Counted from the stretch's first letter, positions 1-15,517 are shown. The stretch: DNA of 64,000 nt from Achromobacter aloeverae (GCF_004121055.1 NZ_PYAL01000002.1:248001-312000), one strand, 5' to 3'. Translations and numbers: made by a program. The notes: generated by a model not told the origin, from the letters alone.

Positions 1-497
1 TCCGCGGCAACGTCGAGCGCGAAGCCAAGGTGCGCGTGCAAGGTCGCACCAAGACCAGCGTCATGGACGCCCTGGTCGAAGCCGCCAAATTCGACGTGCC
101 CAAGGCCCTGGTCGACAGCGACATCGAAACCCGCGTCGCCGCTGCCCGTGAGGAATTGAAGCAGCGCGGCATCCCCAACGCCGAGTCGGTGCCGATTCCG
201 CCCGAAGCGTTCAGCACGGAATCGGAGCGCCGCGTGCGCCTGGGCCTGCTCGTGTCCGAACTGGTCAAGCAGAACAACCTGCAAGCCAAGCCGGAGCAGG
301 TGCGTGCCCGCATCGAAGAGTTCGCCCAGAACTACGAGGAACCGGCCCAGGTCGTCAGCTACTACCTGACCGACCGCCAGCGCCGCGCCGAAATCGAGGC
401 GATCGTGGTGGAAGACAATGTGGTGGCACATGTGCTCGAAAAGGCCAAGGTGACCGACGAGCAATTGCCTTTCGATCAGTTGATGGGGATGGCTTGA
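1..497 (+). CDS. tig: Trigger factor, C-terminal part (gene enters from the left edge)
   Basis: Ribosome-associated folding chaperone and peptidyl-prolyl isomerase. The reading frame is open from base 3, starting [20 protein letters not shown], and ends at TGA 495-497. About 164 residues are visible. They correspond to the C-terminal helical substrate-binding region of the family, including the typical segment '[20 protein letters not shown]' and the late '[18 protein letters not shown]' helix. The ribosome-binding and PPIase domains lie outside the window. The stop codon overlaps the start of clpP (TGATG), so the two are likely translationally coupled, the usual tig-clpP-clpX arrangement. 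Confidence 0.96.
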   Translation, partial: RGNVEREAKVRVQGRTKTSVMDALVEAAKFDVPKALVDSDIETRVAAAREELKQRGIPNAESVPIPPEAFSTESERRVRLGLLVSELVKQNNLQAKPEQVRARIEEFAQNYEEPAQVVSYYLTDRQRRAEIEAIVVEDNVVAHVLEKAKVTDEQLPFDQLMGMA

Positions 498-1153
498 TGC
501 AAAGATTTACCGATTTCTATGCGGCAATGCACGGCGGCGCTTCGGTGACGCCCACGGGCCTGGGGTACATCCCCATGGTCATCGAGCAATCGGGGCGCGG
601 CGAGCGCGCCTACGACATCTACTCGCGCCTGCTGCGCGAGCGTGTCATCTTCCTGGTCGGCCCGGTCAACGACAACTCGGCCAACCTCGTTGTTGCACAA
701 CTGCTGTTCCTGGAATCGGAAAATCCTGACAAGGACATCTCGTTCTATATCAACTCGCCGGGCGGTTCGGTGTATGCGGGCATGGCCATCTACGACACGA
801 TGAACTTCGTGAAACCGGATGTGTCCACGCTGTGCACCGGCCTGGCGGCCAGCATGGGCGCCTTCCTGCTGTCGGCGGGCAAGAAGGGCAAGCGTTACAC
901 CTTGCCCAACTCCCGCATCATGATTCACCAGCCCTCGGGCGGCGCTCAGGGCCAGGCCACGGATATCCAGATCCAGGCGCGCGAGATCCTGGACCTCCGC
1001 AGCCGGCTCAATCGTATCCTGGCCGAGAACACCGGCCAGCCCATCGACCGTATTGAAATAGACACGGAGCGTGACAACTTCATGTCGGCGGAAGATGCGG
1101 TATCGTATGGACTCGTGGACAAGGTTTTGGCTTCGCGGTCCGAAGAGCGTTAA
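497..1153 (+). CDS. clpP: ATP-dependent Clp protease proteolytic subunit
   Basis: Serine peptidase of the ClpXP/ClpAP machines in the cytoplasm. The 218-residue product carries the ClpP triad: Ser119 in GLAASMGAF, His144 in IMIHQPSGG and Asp193 in ERDNFMSA, with the conserved [10 protein letters not shown] strand before it. A TTG three bases upstream is in frame, but the ATG at 497 overlaps the tig stop and gives the usual start [10 protein letters not shown]. It sits between tig and clpX, and the ClpX ATPase is encoded 98 bases downstream. Length is normal for the family including a short propeptide. Confidence 0.98.
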   Translation: MQRFTDFYAAMHGGASVTPTGLGYIPMVIEQSGRGERAYDIYSRLLRERVIFLVGPVNDNSANLVVAQLLFLESENPDKDISFYINSPGGSVYAGMAIYDTMNFVKPDVSTLCTGLAASMGAFLLSAGKKGKRYTLPNSRIMIHQPSGGAQGQATDIQIQAREILDLRSRLNRILAENTGQPIDRIEIDTERDNFMSAEDAVSYGLVDKVLASRSEER

Positions 1154-1251
1154 CGTTTTCCGCGGGTCCGTGGACCAAGCCGTCGTATTTTTCGAGCTAG
1201 CGTAGGGCGGACGGCCGTTGATCCGGTTGTCCGCCGTCACCAGAGATATTT

Positions 1252-2550
<1,299 letters not shown>

Positions 2551-2566
2551 GTTCCTGGCGTGTTGA

Positions 2567-2596
2567 GAAAACCCGTAGTGCTCTACGGGTTTTTTC
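2567..2596 (+). terminator. Intrinsic terminator after clpX
   Basis: AAACCCGTAG / CTACGGGTTT stem with a TGCT loop followed by a run of T. It lies directly after the clpX stop and before the lon heat-shock promoter. Confidence 0.9.
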
Positions 2597-2624
2597 ATTG
2601 ATTTTGCCGTCCTGGGGCCGCGGC

Positions 2625-2652
2625 CTTGAAAATTAAGCTATTGTTCCCATAT
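2625..2652 (+). promoter_or_regulatory. Sigma-32 (heat-shock) promoter of lon
   Basis: CTTGAAA at 2625-2631 is the RpoH -35 consensus. TCCCATAT at 2645-2652 matches CCCCATnT at seven of eight positions, and the spacer is 13 bases. The element is about 80 bases upstream of the lon ATG. lon is a classic RpoH target in proteobacteria, which supports the call. Confidence 0.85.
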
Positions 2653-2733
2653 CGGTCGTAACAGATGTTTGACAGGGTCGTTCCCTCGGGCGCGACGATA
2701 GCATCTCCGACTCGTCACACCGAGGAATACTCT

Positions 2734-5184
<2,451 letters not shown>

Positions 5185-5212
5185 TGCAGGGGTAGGGGCC
5201 ATGCCCCGCCAA

Positions 5213-5246
5213 GCAAAAAGGCGAACCTTGGGGTTCGCCTTTTTGC
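5213..5246. terminator. Bidirectional terminator between lon and lexA
   Basis: GCAAAAAGGCGAACC / GGGTTCGCCTTTTTGC inverted repeat with a TTG loop. The A-run and T-run on the two sides let it serve both lon (plus) and the convergent lexA (minus). Confidence 0.92.
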
Positions 5247-5302
5247 TTACGTATCGTACGTATCGCAGGTATCGCAGGCCGCGCTGCCGCCGGCGTGTTG
5301 CC

Positions 5303-5950
5303 TCAATGCAGCGCCTGCGTCCTGATCAACCCGACGGCAATGCCTTCCAGCGCGAACTCCTGGCCGTTCTGCACGACGATGGGTTCGAAGTCGGGATTCT
5401 CGGGCAACAGCTGGATGCGGCCTCCTTGGCGTTGCAGCCGCTTGACCGTCACGTCATCGTCGATGCGGGCCACCACGATCTGCCCATCGCGCGCTTCGCC
5501 GGCTTTCCTCACCGCCAGCAGGTCGCCGTCCAGGATGCCGGCGTCGCGCATGCTCATGCCGCGTACCTTCAGCAGGTAATCGGGGCGTTGGGCGAACAGG
5601 CCGGGGTCCACGCCGATATCGCGCTCGACATGCTCGGCGGCCAGGATGGGGCTGCCGGCGGCCACGCGGCCGACCAGGGGCAGCATCAGCTGCGCCAGCG
5701 CGGGTAGCGGCAGCATGGCCTGGACGCCCGTGGGCGCTTCCTTCAGGCGTATGCCGCGCGAGGCACCGGCGGTCAGTTCGATGGCGCCCTTGCGCGCCAG
5801 TGCCTTCAAGTGGTCTTCCGCGGCATTGGGCGAACGAAAGCCCAATGCCTGCGCGATTTCAGCGCGGGTAGGGGGGAATCCGGTGCTGGCGACAGTCTGC
5901 CGAATCAGGTCGAGTATCTGCTGCTGACGTTCGGTGAGTTTCGTGGCCAT
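5303..5950 (-). CDS. lexA: LexA, SOS-response repressor
   Basis: Autocleaving repressor of the DNA-damage response. The 215-residue product has an N-terminal winged helix ([10 protein letters not shown]...[14 protein letters not shown]), the Ala98-Gly99 scissile bond in RVAAGSP, and the Ser133 (GMSMRDAG) and Lys170 (VTVKRL) catalytic dyad at the family spacing. A longer frame upstream is open, but its extra residues are not LexA-like and the SOS box lies within it, so the ATG at 5950 is the start. Expression is likely autoregulated through the operator at 5978-5993. Confidence 0.97.
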   Translation of the reverse strand: MATKLTERQQQILDLIRQTVASTGFPPTRAEIAQALGFRSPNAAEDHLKALARKGAIELTAGASRGIRLKEAPTGVQAMLPLPALAQLMLPLVGRVAAGSPILAAEHVERDIGVDPGLFAQRPDYLLKVRGMSMRDAGILDGDLLAVRKAGEARDGQIVVARIDDDVTVKRLQRQGGRIQLLPENPDFEPIVVQNGQEFALEGIAVGLIRTQALH

Positions 5951-5977
5951 GCGTCCGTCTCCCAGGAAATCTTCGGG

Positions 5978-5993
5978 CTGTATGGATATACAG
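5978..5993 (-). promoter_or_regulatory. LexA operator (SOS box) of lexA
   Basis: CTGTATGGATATACAG is a full CTGT-N8-ACAG palindrome. It lies 27 bases upstream of the lexA ATG and matches the Gram-negative SOS-box consensus. Confidence 0.92.
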
Positions 5994-6056
5994 CATGGAA
6001 TTTTGGGGGACGCAGCTCGGAATTGCAAGTCTTTTTCCCGTCCTCGCCACGAGCCG

Positions 6057-6088
6057 AAAAAAAACCTGTGCGAGGCACAGGTTTTTCA
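6057..6088 (-). terminator. Intrinsic terminator after the aminotransferase gene
   Basis: AAAAACCTGTGC / GCACAGGTTTTT hairpin with a GAG loop and flanking A/T tracts, about 80 bases beyond the stop of the minus-strand aminotransferase. Confidence 0.85.
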
Positions 6089-6165
6089 TATCGCGGATAC
6101 GACGGATCCGGGTCCCCGGTCCGCTGGTTTCCGTCCCAGGGGCCGCGTTCCGCCGGGTGGCGAGC

Positions 6166-7365
6166 CTACAGCACCGCGGCGATGGCCTTGGCCACCTTGT
6201 CGATGTTGCCGCTGTTCAGCGCGGCCACGCAGATGCGACCGCTGCCGACGGCATACACGCCATGCTCTTCGCGCAGGCGGTCCACCTGGGCCGCGTTCAG
6301 GCCCGAATAGGAGAACATGCCGCGCTGCTTCAGCACGAAGCTGAAGTCCTGGGTGGCGCCGGCGGCCTTGATCTTCTCGACCAGCTGCGCGCGCATCAGG
6401 CGGATGCGATCACGCATGCCGGCCAGTTCTTCTTCCCACAGCGCGAACAGCTCAGGCGAATTCAGGACCGAGGACACCACCGTGCCGCCGTGCGTGGGCG
6501 GGTTGGAGTAGTTGGTGCGGATGACGCGCTTGAGCTGGCTGAGCACGCGCGTGGCCTCGTCCTTGTTGCCGGCGATGACCGTCAGCGCGCCGACGCGCTC
6601 GCCGTACAGCGAGAACGACTTCGAGAACGAGGAGCTGACCAGCATGGTGATGTCCATGCCGGCGAACAGGCGCACGACTTCGGCATCTTCCTGCAGGCCC
6701 GCGCCGAAACCTTGGTAGGCGATGTCCAGGAAGGGCACCAGGCCGCGTTCCTTGACGACGGCGGCAATCTGCTTCCACTGCTCGGGCGTGGGATCGACGC
6801 CAGTCGGGTTATGGCAGCAGGCGTGCAGCACGACCACGCTTTGTGCCGGCATGGCTTGCAGGGCGGCCAGCATGCCGTCGAAATTCAGGCCGCGGGTGGC
6901 GGCGTCGTAGTAGGCGTAGTTTTCCACCGTGAAACCGGCGCGCTCGAACAGGGCGCGATGGTTTTCCCAGCTGGGGTCGCTGATGTAGGCCTTGGCGCCC
7001 GGCAGCAGCTGGCGCAGGAAGTCCGCGCCGATCTTCAGCGCGCCGGTGCCGCCCAGGGCCTGCACCGTCAGCACGCGGCCGGCGGCGGCCAGCGGCGAGT
7101 CGGCGCCCAGCAGCAGGGCTTGCGCGCCCTTGTTGTATCCGGGTATCCCTTCGATCGGCAGGTAGCCGCGTGCGGCGGCCGCTTCGATGCGCGCCGTTTC
7201 CGCCTTGCGAACCGCGGCCAGCAGGGGAATGCGGCCGTTATCGTCGTAATACACGCCAACGCCCAGGTTGACCTTGCCGGGACGCGTGTCGGCGTTGTAT
7301 TGCTCGTTCAGGCCCAAAATGGGGTCACGGGGTGCTAACTCTACGGAGTCGAAAAGAGTGCTCAT
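6166..7365 (-). CDS. tyrB: Aromatic amino acid (tyrosine/aspartate-type) aminotransferase
   Basis: PLP-dependent class I aminotransferase that interconverts aromatic (and probably acidic) amino acids with their 2-oxo acids. The 399-residue protein follows the AspC/TyrB subgroup closely: N-terminal PRDPILGLNEQY, ACCHNPTGVD with Asn187, Asp214 and Tyr217 in FLDIAYQGF, Schiff-base Lys249 in SSSFSKSFSLYGERVG, and a late arginine in SGRICVA. It is divergent from uvrB and is followed by its own terminator. The sequence alone does not settle Tyr versus Asp preference; tyrB is the more usual annotation in this order. Confidence 0.88.
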   Translation of the reverse strand: MSTLFDSVELAPRDPILGLNEQYNADTRPGKVNLGVGVYYDDNGRIPLLAAVRKAETARIEAAAARGYLPIEGIPGYNKGAQALLLGADSPLAAAGRVLTVQALGGTGALKIGADFLRQLLPGAKAYISDPSWENHRALFERAGFTVENYAYYDAATRGLNFDGMLAALQAMPAQSVVVLHACCHNPTGVDPTPEQWKQIAAVVKERGLVPFLDIAYQGFGAGLQEDAEVVRLFAGMDITMLVSSSFSKSFSLYGERVGALTVIAGNKDEATRVLSQLKRVIRTNYSNPPTHGGTVVSSVLNSPELFALWEEELAGMRDRIRLMRAQLVEKIKAAGATQDFSFVLKQRGMFSYSGLNAAQVDRLREEHGVYAVGSGRICVAALNSGNIDKVAKAIAAVL

Positions 7366-7441
7366 CGGATCGAACTGAGGAAGGGTGGACGCAGCGGACT
7401 CTGCGGCGGATAATCAGGGGTTTGCCCTTGGACAGTCTAGC

Positions 7442-9469
<2,028 letters not shown>

Positions 9470-9712
9470 AAGCCTGACCCCATATCGCTTCCGATTGCGA
9501 TTCCTTGCAGTGATTTTGTGTTGCTTTTTACTGTGTCAGCAAAATGTCAACTTTGGCCCGAACAGAGATCCGGCGTTTCAATTGAACGCTTGATTTTTTT
9601 AATAAGTATTTAATTCTATTGAGAAACTTCGCCTTGACGGCAGACCGTGCCAGATTGGCCGACAGGCAAAAAAAGCTTGCCTTTTTGCGGGTTTTCCCGC
9701 AGACTAGCTCAC

Positions 9713-10204
9713 ATGATGACCAAGGTACTTTTCGTTTGCAAGGGCAACATCTGTCGCTCGCCGAGCGCAGAGGGCGTGTTCCGTCAATTGATCAATGACG
9801 CCGGACTCGGTGAAGTCGTGCGCGTCGATTCCGCCGGAACCCACGCTTTCCATATTGGCGAGGCGCCGGACGCGCGCGCCCAGGCCGCCGCTCGCAAGCG
9901 TGGCTATGAAATCAACCACCGTGAAGCCCGCCAGGTTTCCGCGGACGATTTCCGTGAGTACGACCTGATCCTCGCGATGGACTGGGAAGACCTCTCCGAC
10001 CTGCAGCGCCAGTGCCCCAAGGCGTACCAGCACAAGCTGAACCTGGTCATGCGCTTCGCGAACGAGTACGAGGAAGCGACGGTGCCGGATCCCTACTACG
10101 GTGGTCCGGAAGGCTTCGGCAAGGTGCTCGACTACCTGGAAGACGCCTGTCAGGGCTTGCTTGAACTGGTGCGCAAGCGCGCTACCCAGTATCAGGCGGC
10201 TTAG
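9713..10204 (+). CDS. Low-molecular-weight protein-tyrosine phosphatase
   Basis: Cytosolic phosphatase of the LMW-PTP family. The signature P-loop is VCKGNICRSPSAEG, with nucleophile Cys9 and Arg15, and the general-acid aspartate is in VPDPYYGG. The 163-residue length is typical. Two ATG codons (9713, 9716) are adjacent; the first is used here. A longer open frame from 9647 has no family similarity in its extra residues. It stands about 265 bases before iscR with a hairpin between, so it is probably its own transcript. The target proteins cannot be read from the sequence. Confidence 0.92.
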   Translation: MMTKVLFVCKGNICRSPSAEGVFRQLINDAGLGEVVRVDSAGTHAFHIGEAPDARAQAAARKRGYEINHREARQVSADDFREYDLILAMDWEDLSDLQRQCPKAYQHKLNLVMRFANEYEEATVPDPYYGGPEGFGKVLDYLEDACQGLLELVRKRATQYQAA

Positions 10205-10272
10205 GCTTAAGTCGGGCTGCCGGGATCCGGCAGTAATCCTGGCTCTTGGGCAGGTGCATAGAGCAGGGATCG

Positions 10273-10295
10273 AACGGCGGCTTCTGGCCGCCGTT
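10273..10295 (+). terminator. Possible terminator after the tyrosine phosphatase gene
   Basis: AACGGCGGC / GCCGCCGTT perfect 9-bp stem with a 5-base loop. No clear T-run follows, so the function is uncertain. Confidence 0.45.
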
Positions 10296-10363
10296 GTCAT
10301 GTCTGGCGGTGCCGCTGCCTCTGGCCATACGCCATACGGCAGAGCTACCCTCATATCTCCAGG

Positions 10364-10398
10364 GTTTCTTACCAAATTAGTCGGGAATTGGTTATACT
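10364..10398 (+). promoter_or_regulatory. isc promoter with probable type 1 IscR site
   Basis: 10364-10388 (GTTTCTTACCAAATTAGTCG followed by GGAAT) matches roughly 19 of 25 positions of the type 1 IscR consensus; the right half AGTCGGGAAT is the stronger. It covers a possible -35 TTACCA (10369-10374), with TATACT (10393-10398) as the -10. Autorepression of isc by [2Fe-2S]-IscR is known for enterobacteria; here it is inferred from the site. Confidence 0.55.
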
Positions 10399-10423
10399 TG
10401 AGGCAATTGCTCAGGTATTGCAT

Positions 10424-10439
10424 CCCCGGCTTGCCGGGG
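10424..10439 (+). other. Leader hairpin before iscR
   Basis: CCCCGGC-TT-GCCGGGG, a perfect 7-bp stem in the 5' untranslated leader, 30 bases upstream of the iscR ATG. No function is assigned. Confidence 0.5.
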
Positions 10440-10468
10440 TCTACACACCGGATTTTAGGAAACCCACC

Positions 10469-11014
10469 ATGCGGTTGACCACCAAAGGGCGTTTCGCGGT
10501 GACTGCCATGATCGACTTGGCTATGCGGCAGCATAGCGGTCCGGTCACTCTCGCGGCCATCAGCCAGCGTCAGAATATCTCCCTCTCGTACCTCGAACAG
10601 CTGTTCGGCAAGCTGCGCCGCCATGAACTGGTGGACAGCGTCCGCGGCCCCGGTGGCGGCTATTCCCTGGCCCGCCTGGCGCGTAACGTCACGGTCGCCG
10701 ACATCATCTTCGCCGTGGACGAGCCCCTTGACGCTACCAGCTGCGGTGGCAAGCAAGACTGTACGAGCGGCAAGGATGGCAAGTCGGGCAAGTGCATGAC
10801 CCATGAGTTGTGGGCCACGCTGAACCGCAAGATGGTCGATTACCTCGACTCCGTCTCCTTGCAGGATCTGGTCGATCAACAGCGCGTGCGCCAGCTGCAG
10901 GAAGCGAACAACACTACCCAGAATTGCACGGTGCGTGTGAATCGCGTGGCCGGCGGCAACGCCAGCTCGGGGACGGCGACGACCGTGCCCGGCAGCGCCG
11001 CGGCGGCTGCGTGA
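10469..11014 (+). CDS. iscR: Iron-sulfur cluster regulator IscR
   Basis: Rrf2-family transcription factor that senses Fe-S status and controls the isc operon. ATG 10469 (MRLTTKGRFAVTAM) follows TAGGAAA and gives 181 residues; the 27 upstream residues of the open frame are not conserved. The winged-helix region includes ISLSYLEQLFGKLR and the wing SVRGPGGGYSLARL. Cluster ligands are Cys92, Cys98, Cys109 and His112. The second Cys-Cys gap is 10 residues against 5 in E. coli IscR, a Gly/Lys/Ser-rich insertion. The tail after about residue 155 is low-complexity Ala/Gly/Thr. Confidence 0.97.
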   Translation: MRLTTKGRFAVTAMIDLAMRQHSGPVTLAAISQRQNISLSYLEQLFGKLRRHELVDSVRGPGGGYSLARLARNVTVADIIFAVDEPLDATSCGGKQDCTSGKDGKSGKCMTHELWATLNRKMVDYLDSVSLQDLVDQQRVRQLQEANNTTQNCTVRVNRVAGGNASSGTATTVPGSAAAAA

Positions 11015-11043
11015 AGGCATAAAAGATCAGGAGCTGTACGAAG

Positions 11044-12255
11044 ATGACCACTCGTCCCATTTATCTCGATTATTCCGCCACCACCCCTGTCGATCCTCGT
11101 GTGGTCGACAAGATGGTCCCCTGGCTTTACGAAAACTTCGGCAACCCGGCGTCGCGCAGCCACGCCTTCGGTTGGGAAGCGGAAGACGCCGTCGAGCGTG
11201 CCCGCGAGGAAGTTGCCAAGCTGGTGAACGCGGATCCGCGCGAAATCATCTGGACTTCGGGCGCGACCGAATCCGATAACCTGGCGATCAAGGGCGCGGC
11301 GAATTTCTATGCCGAGCGTGGCAAGCACATCATTACCGTGAAGACGGAGCACAAGGCGGTGCTGGATACCTGTCGCGAACTGGAGCGCCAGGGTTTCGAA
11401 GTGACCTACCTCGATGTGCAGGAAAACGGCCTGATCGACTTGAATGTATTCAAGGCGGCCCTGCGCCCGGACACCATCCTGGTTTCGGTGATGTTCGTCA
11501 ACAACGAGATCGGCGTGATCCAGGACATCGAGACCCTGGGCGAAATCTGCCGCGAGAAGGGCATCATTTTCCATGTCGACGCCGCGCAGGCGACCGGCAA
11601 GGTGGAAATCGACCTGCAGAAATTGAAGGTCGACCTGATGTCGTTTTCCGCGCACAAGACCTATGGTCCCAAGGGCATCGGCGCGCAGTACGTGCGCCGC
11701 AAGCCGCGTGTGCGCATCGAGGCGCAAATCCACGGTGGCGGCCATGAACGCGGTTTCCGCTCGGGCACGCTGCCCACGCACCAGATCGTGGGCATGGGCG
11801 AGGCGTTCCGGCTGGCGCGCGAGGAAATGGGCACCGAGAACGAGCGCATCCGCATGTTGCGCGATCGCCTGTGGGCCGGCCTGTCGCAGATCGAAGAGGT
11901 CTACCTCAATGGCGACATGGACCGTCGCGTGCCGCATAACCTGAACGTCAGTTTCAATTACGTCGAAGGCGAGTCGCTGATCATGGCGGTCAAGGAACTG
12001 GCGGTGTCCAGCGGTTCGGCGTGCACGTCGGCGAGCCTGGAGCCCTCCTACGTCCTGCGCGCCCTGGGCCGCAACGACGAGTTGGCGCACAGCTCCATAC
12101 GCTTCACCATCGGCCGCTTCACCACGGAGCAGGAAATCGATTTCACCATCGACCTGCTCAAGAGCCGTGTCGGCAAGCTGCGCGACATGTCGCCGCTGTG
12201 GGAAATGGCCAAGGAAGGCATCGACCTGAATTCCGTGCAGTGGGCCGCCCACTGA
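11044..12255 (+). CDS. iscS: Cysteine desulfurase IscS
   Basis: PLP enzyme that takes sulfur from L-cysteine and passes it as persulfide to IscU and other acceptors. The 403-residue protein has the PLP lysine Lys205 in [11 protein letters not shown] and the persulfide cysteine Cys327 in [16 protein letters not shown], the mobile-loop motif of the group I (IscS) class. Start ATG 11044 follows AGGAGCTGTACGAAG. Second gene of the isc operon, 29 bases after iscR and 56 before iscU. Confidence 0.98.
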   Translation: MTTRPIYLDYSATTPVDPRVVDKMVPWLYENFGNPASRSHAFGWEAEDAVERAREEVAKLVNADPREIIWTSGATESDNLAIKGAANFYAERGKHIITVKTEHKAVLDTCRELERQGFEVTYLDVQENGLIDLNVFKAALRPDTILVSVMFVNNEIGVIQDIETLGEICREKGIIFHVDAAQATGKVEIDLQKLKVDLMSFSAHKTYGPKGIGAQYVRRKPRVRIEAQIHGGGHERGFRSGTLPTHQIVGMGEAFRLAREEMGTENERIRMLRDRLWAGLSQIEEVYLNGDMDRRVPHNLNVSFNYVEGESLIMAVKELAVSSGSACTSASLEPSYVLRALGRNDELAHSSIRFTIGRFTTEQEIDFTIDLLKSRVGKLRDMSPLWEMAKEGIDLNSVQWAAH

Positions 12256-12311
12256 GACCGAGATAGAAAAAGATCAGTAGGCTTCGCCTGGCGCGAAGTG
12301 GAGAAAACATC

Positions 12312-12698
12312 ATGGCATATAGCGAAAAAGTTCTGGATCACTACGAAAATCCCCGCAACGTCGGTTCGTTCGAAAAGGGCGACGATACGGTGGGAACGGG
12401 CATGGTGGGCGCGCCCGCCTGTGGCGACGTGATGAAGCTGCAGATCAAGGTGGGCGCCGACGGCGTCATCGAGGATGCGCGCTTCAAGACCTATGGCTGC
12501 GGTTCGGCCATCGCCTCCAGCTCGCTGGTCACCGAATGGGTGAAGGGCAAGACGCTGGACGAGGCGCTGAATATCCGCAACACGCAGATCGCCGAGGAAT
12601 TGGCGCTGCCGCCCGTCAAGATTCACTGTTCGATCCTGGCGGAAGACGCCATCAAGGCGGCTGTTCAGGATTACAAAGAAAAGCACACGGTGGCCTGA
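12312..12698 (+). CDS. iscU: Fe-S cluster assembly scaffold IscU
   Basis: Scaffold on which [2Fe-2S] clusters are built. The 128-residue product has the three conserved cysteines Cys37 (PACGDV), Cys63 (YGCGSA) and Cys106 (KIHCSI) and the HscA-recognition motif LPPVK at 99-103. It lies between iscS and iscA in the canonical order. Confidence 0.98.
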   Translation: MAYSEKVLDHYENPRNVGSFEKGDDTVGTGMVGAPACGDVMKLQIKVGADGVIEDARFKTYGCGSAIASSSLVTEWVKGKTLDEALNIRNTQIAEELALPPVKIHCSILAEDAIKAAVQDYKEKHTVA

Positions 12699-12700
12699 TC

Positions 12701-13024
12701 ATGGCTGTTACGCTCACTCAGCAGGCGGCGAACCATATCGACCGCTATTTGCAACGCCGCGGCAAGGGCGTGGGCTTGCGCTTGGGCGTCAGGACCACCG
12801 GTTGTTCGGGCATGGCGTACAAGCTGGAATACGTGGATACGCCCGATCCGGCCGACGAGGTGTTCGAAAGCCATGGGGTGAAGGTGTTCGTCGATCCCAA
12901 GAGCCTGTCGTATATCGACGGCACGGAGCTCGACTATGCACGCGAGGGCTTGAACGAAGGGTTCAAGTTCCGTAATCCCAACGAAAAGGCGACCTGCGGC
13001 TGCGGCGAGTCGTTCACGGTGTAG
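12701..13024 (+). CDS. iscA: Fe-S cluster assembly protein IscA
   Basis: A-type carrier for iron and Fe-S clusters. ATG 12701 stands two bases after the iscU stop. The 107-residue product has the three A-type cysteines at the E. coli positions: Cys35 (TTGCSG), Cys99 and Cys101 (CGCGESF). The longer frame that runs back inside iscU is not IscA-like. Its TAG stop shares its last base with the hscB GTG start. Confidence 0.97.
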   Translation: MAVTLTQQAANHIDRYLQRRGKGVGLRLGVRTTGCSGMAYKLEYVDTPDPADEVFESHGVKVFVDPKSLSYIDGTELDYAREGLNEGFKFRNPNEKATCGCGESFTV

Positions 13025-13560
13025 TGTTGGCCGCTGACGATCATTTCAGTTTGTTTGGCCTGCCGGCGCGTTTCGCGCTGGATGCCCAGGCCCTGGAGCA
13101 GGCATGGCGCGCCGTGGCGGCGCAAGTGCATCCCGACCGCTATGCCACGGCCTCGCCGGCGGAGAAGCGGGTGGCGATGCAATGGGCTGCCCGCGCCAAC
13201 GAAGCCTATCGGACCTTGCGAGACCCTGTGCTGCGCGCGCGCTACCTGTGCGAGCGGGCGGGCATCGACCTGCAAACCGAAAGCAACACCTCCATGGATC
13301 GCGCCTTCCTGATGCAGCAAATGGAATGGCGGGAAATGCTGGACGAAGCGCGCGCGGACCGCGACAATGCGCACGCCTTCGATGACTTGCGCGCAGGGTT
13401 GGCGCAGGCCGACGCGACCATGCAGGAAACACTGGCGGATTTGCTGGATGCGCGCGGCGACCACGCCGCGGCCGGCGCGAAAGTCCGGGAATGGATGTTC
13501 GTGCGCAAGATGAGCCAGGAAGTGGCGCAGGCGGCGCAATCCGGGCATCCGGCCGATTAG
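13024..13560 (+). CDS. hscB: Fe-S assembly co-chaperone HscB
   Basis: J-domain partner of HscA that delivers IscU. The 178-residue product carries the HPD signature at 36-38 (VHPDRY) in an N-terminal J-domain and a C-terminal helical domain with the typical QQMEWREML helix. The start is GTG 13024, overlapping the last base of the iscA stop; TTG 13027 is the alternative. This overlap suggests translational coupling. Confidence 0.95.
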   Translation: MLAADDHFSLFGLPARFALDAQALEQAWRAVAAQVHPDRYATASPAEKRVAMQWAARANEAYRTLRDPVLRARYLCERAGIDLQTESNTSMDRAFLMQQMEWREMLDEARADRDNAHAFDDLRAGLAQADATMQETLADLLDARGDHAAAGAKVREWMFVRKMSQEVAQAAQSGHPAD

Positions 13561-13642
13561 CGATGACGGCTCCGCGGTGTCGCGGGGCCGTGCGACGGTG
13601 CTGCGGCCCTGGCCGGCATCGTTCAACGACGACGAATCCATC

Positions 13643-15508
13643 ATGGCTCTATTGCAGATTTCAGAACCCGGTGACTCGCCCGCGCCGCACCAGCGCAAGC
13701 TGGCGGTAGGCATAGACCTGGGCACGACCAATTCACTGGTGGCGGCGGTGCGCAGCAGCGTGCCTGAAGTGCTGCGCGACGAACAAGGGCGTGCCTTGCT
13801 GCCGTCGGCGGTGCGCTACCTGGCCGATGGCCAGCGCGTGGTGGGGCATGACGCCCTGGCAACGCAGGCCGAGGATCCGGCCAATTCCATTGTTTCCGTC
13901 AAGCGCTTCATGGGCCGTTCGGCCGAGGATGCGCGCGCCAGCGGCGCCGCCTACGACTTCGTGGACGCGCCGGGCATGGCCCGCCTGCGCACGGTGCAGG
14001 GCGAATTGAGCCCGGTGGAAGTATCGGCGCACATCCTGGAACGCTTGCGCGTGCGTGCCGAGGCGGTGCTGGGCGACGAACTGGTGGGCGCGGTCATCAC
14101 CGTGCCGGCCTATTTCGACGACGCGCAGCGCCAGGCCACGCGCGATGCGGCGCGCCTGGCGGGGCTGAACGTGCTGCGCCTGCTCAACGAGCCGACGGCG
14201 GCCGCCATTGCCTACGGCCTGGAAAATGCCGCCGAGGGCGTCTACGCCGTCTACGACCTGGGTGGCGGCACATTCGATATTTCGGTATTGCGCCTGACCA
14301 AGGGTGTCTTCGAGGTGATTTCCACGGGCGGCGATACCGCCCTGGGCGGCGATGATTTCGACGGGCTGATCGTGGCGCGCGTGCTGGCCGAGGTGCCGGA
14401 CGGCGCCGCCTGGTCGCGGCATGACCGCCGCGCGCTGGCGGTGGCCGCGAAGGCCGCGCGCGAGCGCCTCACCGAGGCCGATGCAACCACCGTGGACGTG
14501 CGCTTGCAGGACGGCCGCCAGGTCAGCCATGCATTGACGCGGGCGCAATTCGACGAGATGGCCGCGGGATTGATCGACCGCACCCTGGCCTGCGCGCGCC
14601 GCGCGCTGCAGGATGCCCATCTGGAGAAGACCGAGGTCCGTGGCGTGGTCATGGTTGGCGGCGCGACGCGCATGCCGGTCGTACGCCGCCGCGTCGGCGA
14701 GTTCTTCGGCCAGACGCCGTTGACCGATCTGGACCCCGATCAAGTGGTGGCGCTGGGCGCGGCCTTGCAGGCCAATCTGCTGGCGGGCAATCGTGCGCCG
14801 GGTGAAGACTGGCTGCTGCTGGACGTGATCCCGCTGTCGCTGGGCCTGGAGACCATGGGCGGCCTGGTCGAGCGCATCATTCCGCGCAACAGCACCATAC
14901 CGGTGGCGCGCGCGCAAGAGTTCACGACCTTCAAGGACGGGCAGGGGGCGATGAGCTTCCACGTACTGCAGGGGGAGCGCGAGTTGGTGACGGACAACCG
15001 TTCCCTGGCGCGTTTCGAATTGCGCGGGATCCCGCCCATGGTGGCCGGCGCCGCCCGCATCCGGGTGACCTTCCAGGTCGACGCGGATGGTTTGCTGGGC
15101 GTGACGGCGCGTGAACAGAGTACCGGCGTGGAGGCCTCAGTGACGGTCAAGCCTTCCTATGGGCTGTCCGACGAGGAAATCACCCGGATGCTGGCCGAGA
15201 GCGTGGACCAGGCCGACGCCGACGCGCAGGCCCGCATGCTGCGCGAGCAGCAGGTCGAGGCGCGGCAACTGGTGGAATCGGTGCAGGCCGCGCTGGCGGC
15301 CGATGGCGACCTGCTGGATGCTGGCGAGCGCGCCACGGTGGATGCCGCCCTGGCCGGCGCCGCTGGCGCCCAGGACCTGACCGATGTCGACGCCGTGCGC
15401 GCCGCCGTGCAGGCCTTGTCCGACGCCACCGAGGACTTCGCCGCCCGCCGCATGGACCGCAGCATCCGACGCGCCCTATCGGGACGCAAGCTGGACGAAA
15501 TCGCCTGA
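13643..15508 (+). CDS. hscA: Fe-S assembly chaperone HscA (Hsc66)
   Basis: Specialised Hsp70 that releases clusters from IscU. ATG 13643 gives 621 residues with the phosphate-1 motif [11 protein letters not shown] near residues 23-33, [13 protein letters not shown], the adenosine motif [14 protein letters not shown], and a shortened C-terminal lid as in HscA. An upstream in-frame start at 13577 adds 22 residues without similarity. The 82-base gap from hscB is the widest in the chaperone part of the operon. Confidence 0.96.
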   Translation: MALLQISEPGDSPAPHQRKLAVGIDLGTTNSLVAAVRSSVPEVLRDEQGRALLPSAVRYLADGQRVVGHDALATQAEDPANSIVSVKRFMGRSAEDARASGAAYDFVDAPGMARLRTVQGELSPVEVSAHILERLRVRAEAVLGDELVGAVITVPAYFDDAQRQATRDAARLAGLNVLRLLNEPTAAAIAYGLENAAEGVYAVYDLGGGTFDISVLRLTKGVFEVISTGGDTALGGDDFDGLIVARVLAEVPDGAAWSRHDRRALAVAAKAARERLTEADATTVDVRLQDGRQVSHALTRAQFDEMAAGLIDRTLACARRALQDAHLEKTEVRGVVMVGGATRMPVVRRRVGEFFGQTPLTDLDPDQVVALGAALQANLLAGNRAPGEDWLLLDVIPLSLGLETMGGLVERIIPRNSTIPVARAQEFTTFKDGQGAMSFHVLQGERELVTDNRSLARFELRGIPPMVAGAARIRVTFQVDADGLLGVTAREQSTGVEASVTVKPSYGLSDEEITRMLAESVDQADADAQARMLREQQVEARQLVESVQAALAADGDLLDAGERATVDAALAGAAGAQDLTDVDAVRAAVQALSDATEDFAARRMDRSIRRALSGRKLDEIA

Positions 15509-15517
15509 GTTTTTCCT

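Noticed and set aside
7366-7441. Possible SOS box before uvrB
   Set aside because: No CTGT-N8-ACAG or close variant found in the gap.
9666-9688. GCAAAAA/TTTTTGC hairpin after uvrB
   Set aside because: Stem is short and A/T-only at its core; too weak to call a terminator.
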